Positions 17,014 through 25,538 of a stretch of DNA of 64,000 nucleotides are shown one piece after another (within the stretch, counting starts at the first letter, position 1; each line of letters starts with the position of its first letter). The notes under the pieces are model-generated. The model was not told the DNA's origin, ran no database searches, and worked only from the letters and a program-made list of their open reading frames with translations. A program made the position numbers and the translations under genes. The DNA comes from Methylomicrobium lacus_A (GTDB lineage Bacteria; Pseudomonadota; Gammaproteobacteria; Methylococcales; Methylomonadaceae): assembly GCF_041897535.1 (NCBI RefSeq), contig NZ_CP169217.1, positions 1,426,001 to 1,490,000 on the forward strand, in the 5' to 3' direction.

Positions 17014-18195
17014 ATGAAAGAAACCGACTGGAACGATTACGCCCTCGAAACCCAGGCCATCCGCGCCGGCCACCGCCGCACGCACGAAGGCGAGCACAGC
17101 ATCGCGATTTTCCCGACTTCGAGTTACGTATTCAATAGCGCCGAGGAAGCCTCATTGCGTTTTACCGGCCAGTTGCCCGGCAACGTGTATTCGCGCTTCA
17201 CCAATCCGACCGTGACCGCGTTTCAGGAACGCCTGGCCCTGATGGAAAAAGGCGAACGCTGCCTCGCGTTCGCTTCCGGCATGGCCGCGATCATGGCGGT
17301 CGGCATGGGGCTCTTGAAGGCCGGCGATCATGTGGTCTGCTCCCGCGGCGTGTTCGGCAATACGGTGCTGTTGTTCCAGAATTATTTCGGCAAGTTCGGC
17401 GTCGCGACCGATTTCGTCGACCTGACCGATCTAGCCGCCTGGGAAGCCGCGATCAAACCGAACACGCGCTTCTTGTTCCTCGAAACGCCGTCGAACCCGT
17501 TGACCGAGATCGCCGACATCGCCGCATTGGCAGAGATCGCGCACCGGCACGACTGCCTCCTGGTCGTCGATAACTGCTTCTGCACCCCTGCCCTGCAAAA
17601 ACCCTTGACCCTCGGTGCGGACATCGTCGTGCATTCGGCGACCAAATACCTGGACGGGCACGGCCGCTGCGTCGGCGGCGCGGTCGTCGCGAATAACGAG
17701 ATCATCGAAAAATCGATCTATCCATACCTCCGTACCGGCGGCGCGACGATGAGCCCGTTCAACGCCTGGACCTTCCTGTCCGGCCTCGAAACGCTCGCGG
17801 TCCGCATGCAGGCGCATTGCGACAACGCGTTGGCGCTCGCCGAATGGCTGGAGCGGCAACCCGGCGTCGCGAAGGTGCACCATCCCGGCCTGTCGTCGCA
17901 TCCTCAGCACGCGCTGGCGAAAAAACAGCAAAGCCACTTCGGCGCGATCGTCAGCTTCGAACTGACCGGCGGCAAGGATCACGCCTGGAAACTGATCGAC
18001 GCGACCGAAATGATCTCGATCACTGCGAATCTTGGCGACGTGAAGACCACGATCACGCATCCTGCGACCACCACGCACGGCCGCCTGACGCCCGAAGCGC
18101 GCGCCGCCGCGGGCATCAAGGACGGTTTGGTCAGGGTTTCGGTGGGGCTCGAAAATATCGAAGATATTAAGAAAGATATTGCCCGGGGTTTATAA
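17014..18195 (+). CDS. metZ: O-succinylhomoserine sulfhydrylase
   Basis: 393 residues of the Cys/Met metabolism PLP family: TQAIRAGHRRTHEGEHS, SRFTNPTVTAFQ, AFASGMAAIMAV, DNCFCTPALQ, PLP lysine in HSATKYLDGHG (about residue 211) and a C-terminal ISITANLGDVKTTITHPATT. Position directly behind purF is the Pseudomonas metZ position, which supports sulfhydrylase over gamma-synthase. It makes homocysteine from O-succinylhomoserine and sulfide. Confidence 0.93.
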   Translation: MKETDWNDYALETQAIRAGHRRTHEGEHSIAIFPTSSYVFNSAEEASLRFTGQLPGNVYSRFTNPTVTAFQERLALMEKGERCLAFASGMAAIMAVGMGLLKAGDHVVCSRGVFGNTVLLFQNYFGKFGVATDFVDLTDLAAWEAAIKPNTRFLFLETPSNPLTEIADIAALAEIAHRHDCLLVVDNCFCTPALQKPLTLGADIVVHSATKYLDGHGRCVGGAVVANNEIIEKSIYPYLRTGGATMSPFNAWTFLSGLETLAVRMQAHCDNALALAEWLERQPGVAKVHHPGLSSHPQHALAKKQQSHFGAIVSFELTGGKDHAWKLIDATEMISITANLGDVKTTITHPATTTHGRLTPEARAAAGIKDGLVRVSVGLENIEDIKKDIARGL

Positions 18196-18242
18196 CTCGC
18201 AATCCTCTCGTTTGATCCCAATACACGATTAAACAAGCAAGA

Positions 18243-18578
18243 GTGAAATTGCCCAATAAGGATCAGGCGATAATACCACCGGAAAAGTTGCAGGATTATG
18301 TGCTACCATCCTCGCATCCGGTGGGAAAATTCAAAGCCGCATTTTTTCAATCACTGGGCTACACTGCAGAAAATTGGCAGCGCATGGAGGCGGATATTCG
18401 TTCACTGCTTGAAAACGATGCAAAAACAGGCGAACTCACCGAATATGGACAAAAATTCGAAGTGAGAGGTCAAATCGTAAGTCCTTCTCTACGAACTGTG
18501 GAATTCGTTACGGCTTGGATCGTTCTCAAAAATGAAAACATCCCTCGTTACATTACAGCCTATCCGGGAGAAAAGTGA
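18243..18578 (+). CDS. DUF6883 domain protein
   Basis: 111 residues with a GTG start. It begins KLPNKDQAIIPPEKLQDYVL and continues HPVGKFKAAFFQSLGY, the recognised pattern of DUF6883, found as small free-standing proteins and at the C-termini of polymorphic toxins. The DUF4926 gene overlaps or follows directly and the two are often found together. Function unknown; I infer a toxin/immunity-like or toxin-antitoxin-like pair but nothing in the sequence proves it. Confidence 0.75.
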   Translation: MKLPNKDQAIIPPEKLQDYVLPSSHPVGKFKAAFFQSLGYTAENWQRMEADIRSLLENDAKTGELTEYGQKFEVRGQIVSPSLRTVEFVTAWIVLKNENIPRYITAYPGEK

Positions 18579-18580
18579 AA

Positions 18581-18811
18581 ATGACCCTTAAATTGTTGGA
18601 CACTGTCGTCTTGGTAAAAGAACTGCCAAATTCTGGCTTACAGCCGGGAGACATAGGAGCTGTCGTTGCGTTGTACGAACCCGACGGAGTGGAGGTGGAA
18701 TTTGTATCGGCTACAGGAAAAACGCAAGCCTTAGTCACCCTGAAAATAGCCGACGTTCGCTCTATCAATTATCACGATATGCTCGCGGTACGACCGTTGA
18801 ATGCGGCTTGA
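18581..18811 (+). CDS. DUF4926 domain protein
   Basis: About 76 residues from the ATG at 18581; a GTG at 18575 is in frame and would overlap the DUF6883 stop by 4 bp. Pattern LLDTVVLVKELPNSGLQPGD then GAVVALYEPDGVEVEF is the SH3-like barrel of DUF4926, a family of small acidic partners of DUF6883. Coupled to the upstream gene, so the pair is probably one unit. Role unproven. Confidence 0.72.
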   Translation: MTLKLLDTVVLVKELPNSGLQPGDIGAVVALYEPDGVEVEFVSATGKTQALVTLKIADVRSINYHDMLAVRPLNAA

Positions 18812-18939
18812 CCCCATACGCGAAATGGAGAGAAAAGCGCAACGTTCTCCCGAGTCTGCCGCACGATATATGCCAGTTTATAAATCCCCGCCGGAAAAGT
18901 ATAATTCTTGGCATCTCCGTTTATTCTCCCCATTCCCTC

Positions 18940-19326
18940 ATGCCAATCCAATTTTTGAACCTGCATCATTCCAGCCTGATTGTTTCGAACACCGAAAAGT
19001 CATTGGTGTTCTATCGTAACGTGCTCGGACTCAAGCAACTCGAACGGCCTCCGCTGCCGTTTCCGGGCGCCTGGTTGCAAGTCGGCGAATCCGGGGTGCA
19101 GCAAATCCACTTGCTCGAACTCGACAATCCCGACCCGACCACAGGGCGCCCAGAACACGGCGGCCGCGACCGCCATGTCGCGCTGACGGTCGCTTCGCTG
19201 AATCCGGTGCTCGAATCGCTGGAAAGCAATCGAGTTCATTACACGCTCAGCATCTCGGGACGCAGGGCGCTGTTTTGCCGCGATCCGGACGGCAACGCGA
19301 TCGAAATCATCGAGCAGACGGTATAA
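18940..19326 (+). CDS. VOC (glyoxalase/dioxygenase-fold) family protein
   Basis: 128 residues from the ATG at 18940; longer in-frame starts give unrelated N-termini that run over the DUF4926 end. The fold is a single VOC module pair: LHHSSLIVSNTEKSLVFYRN, then VLGLKQLERPPLPFPGAWL, QIHLLELDNPD, HVALTVASL and FCRDPDGNAIEIIE. Metal ligands of the family (His near the start, Glu near the end) are present. Exact reaction cannot be told. Confidence 0.85.
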   Translation: MPIQFLNLHHSSLIVSNTEKSLVFYRNVLGLKQLERPPLPFPGAWLQVGESGVQQIHLLELDNPDPTTGRPEHGGRDRHVALTVASLNPVLESLESNRVHYTLSISGRRALFCRDPDGNAIEIIEQTV

Positions 19327-19363
19327 GTCCGTTCGTTCTGAAGCTCTATTCGGAGTAACCGCC

Positions 19364-19939
19364 ATGGTATCAGCCGCAGAAAAACTCACGATCACTGTCG
19401 ATGACTATATGCAGGGCGAAGCGTCGGCCGAGTACAAGCATGAATATCTGAACGGCGAAGTCTGGGCGATGGTCGGCGCGAGCGATGCGCATGTCACGAT
19501 TGCCGGTAACTTATTCGCCCTGCTCAAACAATCGCTAAAAGGCACGCCCTGCCGCGCCTATATTTCGGATATGAAGGTCAACGTCGAAAAAGCCAATGCG
19601 TTTTTCTACCCGGACGTGTTGGTCACCTGCGATGCCAAGGACCGGGACAGCACCCTTTTCAAACAACATCCCGTCTTCATCGCCGAAGTGCTCTCGCCCT
19701 CGACCGAAGCCTTCGACCGCGGCCAAAAGTTCAGCGCTTACCGGCAACTCGAAAGCCTGCAAACCTACTGGCTGATCGATAGCCAAAAAATGTCGGTGGA
19801 TTGTTTCAATCGCACGAACAATGACGAATGGTTATTGCATGGTTATGAAAATGCGGATGAAATTATCCGAATTCCTGCTCTCGATTTGGAATACCCTTTA
19901 CAAGGGTTATACGAAGAAGTCTTGTTTATGCTGCCTTGA
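19364..19939 (+). CDS. Uma2 family (DUF820) putative restriction-fold endonuclease
   Basis: 191 residues, ribosome site GGAG. Core of the Uma2/DUF820 PD-(D/E)xK fold: YKHEYLNGEVWAMVGAS, FFYPDVLVTCD (catalytic Asp), FIAEVLSPSTEAFDRGQK (catalytic Glu, then Lys) and YRQLESLQTYWLID. These proteins are very common in cyanobacteria and patchy in proteobacteria; their biological role is unresolved. Sits convergent with the AbrB-like gene. Confidence 0.85.
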   Translation: MVSAAEKLTITVDDYMQGEASAEYKHEYLNGEVWAMVGASDAHVTIAGNLFALLKQSLKGTPCRAYISDMKVNVEKANAFFYPDVLVTCDAKDRDSTLFKQHPVFIAEVLSPSTEAFDRGQKFSAYRQLESLQTYWLIDSQKMSVDCFNRTNNDEWLLHGYENADEIIRIPALDLEYPLQGLYEEVLFMLP

Positions 19940-19966
19940 AGCATTGGGGATTGGGGTGAAGGAAAT

Positions 19967-20218
19967 TTAGCGAAGCTGAATAATTTCCGCCCTACGCTCA
20001 GCCGCCAACTGTTCAGCTAAAGAAATTTCTCCGGCATAAGCCTTAACAATTGCCTTGGCCTGTTGCAGCCGTTGCTTTCTTGTTGCGATATGCAGTTCAC
20101 CGTCATGATAGGACAATATCACCTGATCGCCGCAATGGATATTCATTTTCCGGCGGATTTCAGCTGGGATGACTATGCGCCCCCCCCCTGCGGTGACTTG
20201 AGCTGTGATTGATGACAT
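19967..20218 (-). CDS. AbrB/MazE/SpoVT-type antitoxin-like DNA-binding protein
   Basis: About 83 residues from MSSITAQVTAGGG. Swapped-hairpin AbrB motif: GRIVIPAEIRRKMNIHCGD followed by QVILSYHDGELHIAT, then a helical tail that would bind a toxin. The expected downstream toxin gene (PIN/VapC or MazF type) is missing; the neighbour is the convergent Uma2 gene. The codons for Gly-Gly-Gly lie in a run of nine G on the coding strand (20180-20188). Confidence 0.8.
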   Translation of the reverse strand: MSSITAQVTAGGGRIVIPAEIRRKMNIHCGDQVILSYHDGELHIATRKQRLQQAKAIVKAYAGEISLAEQLAAERRAEIIQLR

Positions 20219-20358
20219 GATTCCACCCATATGTTATTTTTTCCAACATATGTCATATCGTATCATTTATGATCCTAATTTACATAACGCCGTGACCAGA
20301 CCTTATAGGTAACATTCCCAGTCCGGCAAGTTGAGCGTGCATTTATTACAATGGCCTT

Positions 20359-20462
20359 CAAGCGGGACGGGATTTGCAATCCCGTCCCTACCGTTTTGGG
20401 GCTGTCGGTGTCCTAAAGCTTGCGGAAACCCTACGGACGGGGCAACATGCTCCGTCCGGCGA
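20359..20462 (+). repeat. Dispersed repeat family A, full copy 1
   Basis: Two palindromes joined by a conserved spacer. Left: GGGACGGGATT-tgc-AATCCCGTCCC from 20364. Spacer: TTTTGGGGCTGTCGG then CCTAAAGCTTGCGGAAACC. Right: GGACGGGGCAACATGCTCCG from 20435. Matching copies or halves lie at 35086-35134, 36680-36793 (inverted), 37258-37316 (inverted half) and 42459-42560. No coding capacity. Confidence 0.8.
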
Positions 20463-20497
20463 GTACCCCGCCCGGCGAAAGAAAATTCACAGGCAAT

Positions 20498-20533
20498 AAA
20501 AAACCACCCAAGCCGGTGAAAGATTGGGTGGTT
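20498..20533 (-). terminator. Rho-independent terminator of the pilin gene
   Basis: On the minus strand a perfect 10-bp stem (AACCACCCAA / TTGGGTGGTT, loop 12 nt) is followed by TTTTTTATT. It lies 63 bp beyond the pilin stop. Confidence 0.85.
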
Positions 20534-20595
20534 TTGGTTTTGGCTTCAGCGGCCTCGGTTTCCCTGGTTCCGCTACACTACGGTTTTAAATGATA

Positions 20596-21078
20596 TTAGG
20601 AGGCGTTATTCTTTACTATCGCTGCATAAGCTGCTTTTTCTGCAGCTGAACCAGAATTACTAATATTTGTTGTATTTTTCCAGGTGACCGCGGTTTCTCC
20701 TACTGTCGGGGTAAAAGTGATAGTCTTAGTATCAATGTTAGTACCAATGCCGGTACCCAAGGTTGCAACGATTGCGGCAGTGCCAGTTGTTATGGTGGCG
20801 CCAGTAACCTCCTTGGTTGCCGTAAATGTAGTAATGCCGACTTCACCCAGAGTATCGCAGGAACCCAGGACACCGCCCGCCTCTTGCAAGCAAGTCGCCA
20901 CCGCGGTTTTTACGCTATCCACGGCCGAAAGCGCGTTGCCGATCTTGGCGCGGATCGTATAGTTTTGATAAGCCGGGATCGCGACCGCGGCCAAGATGCC
21001 GATGATCGCGACCACGATCATTAATTCGATCAAGGTAAAGCCTTGTTGTTGTTGTTTTTGCACAGTCATATTTTTCAT
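20596..21078 (-). CDS. pilA: Type IV major pilin (PilA-like)
   Basis: 160 residues from MKNMTVQKQQQQ; upstream in-frame starts would give an unrelated extension and the AGGAA ribosome site fits this ATG (or the one two codons before). The class III leader ends ...QQG, cleaved by prepilin peptidase before FTLIELMIVVAIIGILAA, with Glu5 conserved. The C-terminal part has a cysteine pair (ATCLQEAGG and GSCDTLG), close together, and is Thr/Ala rich. It forms pili for twitching, attachment or DNA uptake. A sigma-54-like promoter lies upstream and a strong terminator downstream, so it is monocistronic. Confidence 0.93.
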   Translation of the reverse strand: MKNMTVQKQQQQGFTLIELMIVVAIIGILAAVAIPAYQNYTIRAKIGNALSAVDSVKTAVATCLQEAGGVLGSCDTLGEVGITTFTATKEVTGATITTGTAAIVATLGTGIGTNIDTKTITFTPTVGETAVTWKNTTNISNSGSAAEKAAYAAIVKNNAS

Positions 21079-21127
21079 AGCCATTTCCTCTTTGGGTGGG
21101 GTTGTTGTCACAAGACAATCAGGATCA

Positions 21128-21143
21128 AGCAGATTGCATGCCA
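21128..21143 (-). promoter_or_regulatory. Sigma-54 promoter of the pilin gene
   Basis: Minus-strand sequence TGGCATGCAATCTGCT matches the RpoN consensus TGGCACGNNNNTTGCW at all but two fixed positions, with the GG and GC elements correctly spaced. The start point would be near 21117, giving a leader of about 38 nt. Pilin genes in Pseudomonas and relatives are RpoN/PilR dependent, which agrees. Confidence 0.7.
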
Positions 21144-21370
21144 AAGTCTTCCCAACCGGCTCCAATCCTATGTCGACAACATAATTATTGTTCGTAAACA
21201 ATAAGTTGCATATCCCAGTTTTTTGACACATGTATTTTCGCGCTGCCGCCAACAAGGTCTGGCGAAACGACAAGCCAGAACAGTGACAAAAATTGGCGTC
21301 GCTTTGTGACGTTTTTTGTCAGCCGGCGTTTTTTGGCTGTGCTATGCTTGTTCCATTACGATTGGCTTAG

Positions 21371-22942
21371 ATGCCTCGCTGCGACCTGGAGGCTATAGGC
21401 TGTATTGCCGAACCCGTTAACTCCATCACGCCGCGTTATCTTATGCAAGAATCCCAAGCTTTGCCTTTCGAACTCACCTCCGACTCTGTCAGCGACTGGC
21501 TGCTTGCTCTCGATCGGCTTTTTCTTACGGAACGCATCAATTCGCTCAATGGCGTACTCAGCGCATTGGCGAACGCCCCGATCGAGAAAAACACCCTTTT
21601 CTTGATATTAGATAGGCTCACCGAAAGCGTTTTGCTGCTGTCGAAACTGCTGGAGCAGCATGCCGAAAGGGCGGATTATGCGCCCGATAAAGCCGGAAAA
21701 TGGATGACGGCGGCGCTGCAACTGCCTAAAAAACTGGGTTTTGCTTTTGCAAAACTGGCCAAGCATGCCAGTTTGCCCGATACGCAAAAGGTCGTTTGCG
21801 CCTACCGAGCCCTGCAACTTTTGAGCTTGGTGAACAAACGCAGCACCCTGTTCCATGAAGCCCAGGACTTAGGCGTCTGGAAAAAATTCGCCGAATTATA
21901 TCTGTTGGCGGAAACCCAAAACTGGTTGACGCTCGCCGTCGACGACCGCGTTTCAGGGTTGATGCCTCAACCCACTATTGACGGGGCCGTCAAGCATGCG
22001 CTGCTGTTTCACGGCTGCCATCCTTATCACTATCGCGCATCCGATATTGCCGATATTTTTGCCGCTACCGCCGAATTGGCCGCTTGCGTCCGGCTCGGTC
22101 CCGCAACCGCCGATTTCTCCCTGTGCCGCTGGCAGCCCGACACCCTCCTTCCTCCCGACCGCGCCGCTCCGGACAATGCCCCGCCACGGCTGTTGTCGCT
22201 CGATAACGGCGGATTGATCGATTTTTTTGAAAGCCATCCGGACAAGCAGGCAAAATTCGCGGCTTATCCGGGCCTGTTAAACCGATTGACCGCCTATTAC
22301 GAAATCCGGCGGTCCATCGATCCCTTGCATGCCAAGAAATGCGATCTGATCATCGGCGGCGTCCAGGCCGCAAGATTCTTGAATATTCTGATCAGCCGCT
22401 ACCGGGTCATGGAGCTCAGCGGCATCACCCCAAGCCGGCAGAAGGCATCCCATTTGGAGTTGGTGCCGCTGGAAATCAAAAACACGATGGCATCGCTGTC
22501 CTCGAAAGTCCTGGCCGGCGTGAACGATGTCGCGGCCAGGCAATTGACGATTTTCGATACCGAAGAGCCCGCATTTTGTGTCGCCAATATCGCCAGTCGA
22601 GCATGTTCACAGGATGAACCGGCGATTATCGCGCAAGAAGGCCAGCCGCCCTGTTTCGCGGTGATCCGGCACATCCGGGTGGACAGCCACACCAGGCTCA
22701 GAAATCTGCTGCTGGAAAGAATCGAGGGAGGGGTTTACCCTGTCGAAATTGGAAAAAATCAGGGCTTCATCGTCATGCGCTCCGAGGACGAGCGCGCCGA
22801 GCTGTTTTTGCCGCCCGATTGCCGGCATGGAAATACGACGGTATTGGCCATTGCCCGAGGGATTATCGCCGCTTCGTTGAAGGTCGAGAAGTTTCTTGAA
22901 TTAAGCGCGCATTTTACGCGTTATCAGGTGAGTTTTTGTTGA
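21371..22942 (+). CDS. Uncharacterised protein divergent from pilA, possible PilZ-like C-terminus
   Basis: Up to 523 residues; ATG codons at 21371 and 21443 (MQESQALPFELTS) are both possible and neither has a strong ribosome site. I do not recognise it as a named family. The first two thirds are helical and leucine rich (LDRLTESVLLLSKLLEQHAE, VVCAYRALQLLSLVNKR); the C-terminal third is beta-like (CFAVIRHIRVDSHTRLRNLL, then GGVYPVEIGKNQGFIV, AELFLPPDC), which reminds me of atypical PilZ-type c-di-GMP receptor proteins. No signal peptide or membrane segment. Divergence from pilA across 290 bp suggests a pilus-related role, but this is inference. Confidence 0.6.
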   Translation: MPRCDLEAIGCIAEPVNSITPRYLMQESQALPFELTSDSVSDWLLALDRLFLTERINSLNGVLSALANAPIEKNTLFLILDRLTESVLLLSKLLEQHAERADYAPDKAGKWMTAALQLPKKLGFAFAKLAKHASLPDTQKVVCAYRALQLLSLVNKRSTLFHEAQDLGVWKKFAELYLLAETQNWLTLAVDDRVSGLMPQPTIDGAVKHALLFHGCHPYHYRASDIADIFAATAELAACVRLGPATADFSLCRWQPDTLLPPDRAAPDNAPPRLLSLDNGGLIDFFESHPDKQAKFAAYPGLLNRLTAYYEIRRSIDPLHAKKCDLIIGGVQAARFLNILISRYRVMELSGITPSRQKASHLELVPLEIKNTMASLSSKVLAGVNDVAARQLTIFDTEEPAFCVANIASRACSQDEPAIIAQEGQPPCFAVIRHIRVDSHTRLRNLLLERIEGGVYPVEIGKNQGFIVMRSEDERAELFLPPDCRHGNTTVLAIARGIIAASLKVEKFLELSAHFTRYQVSFC

Positions 22943-22961
22943 TAATCCTATTGGATTTTTT

Positions 22962-25022
22962 CTACACATTCCCCTGTTGCAGGCAAAAAGAGTTTAAATC
23001 CGAATTATCGGCCGCGTATCGGGAGCAAAGCCTTTTCAGCAGACTATTTTCCTTTGCGGTTGAGCCTCCGACATCAGCATTGCGGTAAGTGTGATGTATC
23101 AAATCACCATACAGTAATTGCTTTTGGCCATTGAAAGACATGCTGACAACGATGCCATGATCCGAAATGGCCGCGCGCTGTTTGTCGTCGAATAATTGCC
23201 GCAAAAACTCCCCTTTAAGGGTTAATCGGGTATCGGGATTCACGTCGTAATAAGCATAGGCTTCCTCGGCAACTTTGTTTGGGTCAAGTCCATTGCCTTC
23301 AGCCAGGGACGGTGGATTAAAACCACTCTCGGTAAACACAACCCTCTCCTGACTGCATTCCGGGCGATCTTCATCAGCGGCAAACAAATCGCAGCCTGTC
23401 GCATTGAGTTCCTGTTTATCAATCCCTGCAAGACTCAATAAGGTAGGGGCAACATCGACGAGCGATGTCAAACGCCGGCTTTGGCCCTGCAACGAGGCGT
23501 TGCCTCCGAATCGCTTAAAGGCCAACAATACACGGGTTTGCGCTTCATCCAGCACATTCCCGCCATGTAGATCAAAAGGAGGGAGCACTAATGACTTGCC
23601 ATTTTTCTCAGGCTTCCAGACTGGAGCAAAGTTGGTAAATCCTTCACCATGATCAGATAACACGGCAACAACTGCATTGTTCAAACGACCATTACGTCGC
23701 AAAGATTGCAACAAGGCTCCAAACTGAATATCAGCACGGTGTACCGCTTTTTGGTAGTCAGGAGGGGATAAAGTTGCTAAACGTTGATTTTCCGGCGCGG
23801 TAAAATTATCACTGCCACGCCAATCATACGGCCAATGGGGCAATTCGAAATGGGTGACCAAAAACAGCGGATGCCCGGAATCGACGGTATTTATCAAATG
23901 ATCGAGTTGCTCATCGAAATTGTCGGGCTCGTAGGTTTTATGCACCGCGCGGTTGATAAATTGATACGGAAACAAGGCCGCATGCAGTTTAGGAGTAAGA
24001 TTAATGAAATTAATCAGCGGAAGATCAGATCCCGTTGCAAGCACAAAGTCTGCCGCCCCGATCTCAGGCGTTACGGTCAAGTCAAAGCCGTATTGATGGT
24101 CAATATTGGAGAAACGGGTTTCATCGATTGAATAGGCGGTGATGTAACTTTTGTTCTTCAGCAAAAATGGCAGGCTGCGTTCGCGGTCGTGCAAATATTT
24201 GGGATCGAGTAAATTTTCCCGCGCGCCATGCTCGATTGGATAGCGGCCGGTAAGAATGCTCATCCAGGCTGGATAAGTGCGCGCCATCGGCGTATATGCG
24301 CGTTCAAAGCGATAAGCGCCGCGTAAAAACTTGTCCAAATTCGGAGTAATCGATGCGATATCGCCGGGTTGCTGCAGATGATCAGGCCTGAAGCTATCCA
24401 GGCCGATGATAATGACATCGGGTTGATCGCGGTGAGCGATTTCGGACCGTCCGGCATCTGAATGAACCAAAAATCCGCCCAGAAGCAATGAAGCCAGCAT
24501 TAGCGCCACGTGGCCAGGTCGCCAATGACTAGATTGAAACATACCGATGCGGCGTTTACCATGCCCAAGCAAAACTCCAAAAAAACTGCATCCGCCCATA
24601 GCAACCAACATTTTAGGCATTGCAACCTGAAGGTCTGTATGAGGAAAAAACAGATTGTTCAACCCTAAAATTGCGGCTTGCAATGTGGCGAAAAACAACA
24701 CGGCCAGTAAGCGACGCCGGCTAACCGGACAATCCAAACTTTCAGCAAAAGGCCGCCATATACGCCATGCTAAATAACCAACCAATAAATGGCACCCCAG
24801 TATCGTCAACAAAAATACCAACAACGCCAGCATTAAACGGGGTGTATCGGCAATTGAACCTAGAATCGACGGCAACACTTTGGCGGATAGGCCATCACTG
24901 AACAAGGATGCTTGAATTTTCAAGACAATCGGCAGGGTGGCAATAATCAACGACAACGTTAAATCTGCATGACGGCCATCACTCTCTCCTGTTTTACAGG
25001 ATTCGAATGAATAATTTGACAT
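22962..25022 (-). CDS. Inner-membrane sulfatase-family protein (sulfatase / phosphoethanolamine-transferase-like)
   Basis: 686 residues. The first 200 carry about five hydrophobic segments (LIIATLPIVLKIQ, LMLALLVFLLTILGCHLLVG, LLAVLFFATLQAAILG, MLVAMGGCSFFGVLLG, VALMLASLLLGGFLV), followed by a periplasmic alkaline-phosphatase-superfamily domain: metal-binding DVIIIGLDSFRPDHL, nucleophile region TYPAWMSILTGRYPIEHG (Thr/Ser where arylsulfatases have Cys/Ser to formylglycine), and VLSDHGEGF. The lack of the CxPxR formylglycine motif points to a transferase or phosphatase-type member rather than a true arylsulfatase. A lipid A or glycan modifying role is suggested by the neighbouring O-antigen ligase but not shown. 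Confidence 0.82.
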   Translation of the reverse strand: MSNYSFESCKTGESDGRHADLTLSLIIATLPIVLKIQASLFSDGLSAKVLPSILGSIADTPRLMLALLVFLLTILGCHLLVGYLAWRIWRPFAESLDCPVSRRRLLAVLFFATLQAAILGLNNLFFPHTDLQVAMPKMLVAMGGCSFFGVLLGHGKRRIGMFQSSHWRPGHVALMLASLLLGGFLVHSDAGRSEIAHRDQPDVIIIGLDSFRPDHLQQPGDIASITPNLDKFLRGAYRFERAYTPMARTYPAWMSILTGRYPIEHGARENLLDPKYLHDRERSLPFLLKNKSYITAYSIDETRFSNIDHQYGFDLTVTPEIGAADFVLATGSDLPLINFINLTPKLHAALFPYQFINRAVHKTYEPDNFDEQLDHLINTVDSGHPLFLVTHFELPHWPYDWRGSDNFTAPENQRLATLSPPDYQKAVHRADIQFGALLQSLRRNGRLNNAVVAVLSDHGEGFTNFAPVWKPEKNGKSLVLPPFDLHGGNVLDEAQTRVLLAFKRFGGNASLQGQSRRLTSLVDVAPTLLSLAGIDKQELNATGCDLFAADEDRPECSQERVVFTESGFNPPSLAEGNGLDPNKVAEEAYAYYDVNPDTRLTLKGEFLRQLFDDKQRAAISDHGIVVSMSFNGQKQLLYGDLIHHTYRNADVGGSTAKENSLLKRLCSRYAADNSDLNSFCLQQGNV

Positions 25023-25084
25023 GATAAGCCTCGCAATTCGTTGGTAGATTCAAATGATTTATGCAAGCGGGTATCGGGCATGCG

Positions 25085-25185
25085 TTATACACAAATGCCG
25101 TCATACCCGCCAGGAAGCGGGCAAGGGTGCATCCTTGCAGTCCTGGATTCCGGCAATTCTGCCGGAATGACTGACTTGTGTATAA
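25085..25185. repeat. Dispersed repeat family B, copy 1
   Basis: 101 bp bounded by perfect inverted ends TTATACACAA and TTGTGTATAA. Inside are two short palindromes, CCCGCCAGGAAGCGGG and ATTCCGGCAATTCTGCCGGAAT. Copies at 61307-61429, 63036-63158 (inverted) and 63936 to the window end. Confidence 0.85.
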
Positions 25186-25538
25186 GAACATGGGCGTAGG
25201 GACAGCCTCACTTATCGTGAATACCTGCCCGACCGGCGCTGCATTCTCTCGAAAAGCTTAGCAAACATTTAGTTTTTTGGGTCACGGATTTGGCGCCGCT
25301 CATGGCTCCAACCCCATAGCAGCAATCAAAAAAAATCAAATTTTAGCTATACTGTTTCCATTCTTTGGCCTGAGGCAAACCACTGGATTAGATCGAAATG
25401 GTGATGGCTTGATTAACCTTGACCGTCTTGTGTCCTCCCCTTGAGACTCATGCACCTTTTACAACAGTGCAGGAGTTTCATCATCGCTTCCGATCAAATA
25501 AAAACGCATAAATAATTCGGATTCAGGAGACAATCCTA
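25186..25538. other. Gap before the O-antigen ligase gene
   Basis: No gene-like frame. A TATACT box at 25348-25353 could be a -10 element for the ligase gene, but the -35 region is poor. A good AGGAGA ribosome site lies just before 25539. I see nothing else. Confidence 0.3.

Noticed and set aside
15268..17097. 609-codon open frame on the minus strand opposite purF
   Set aside because: Antisense to a fully recognised gene in GC-rich DNA; composition is Asp/Arg/Val/His-rich as expected for a mirrored frame, with no family pattern.
18196..18242. Possible SAM or other riboswitch near metZ
   Set aside because: The gaps around metZ are 3 and 47 bp, too short and unstructured.
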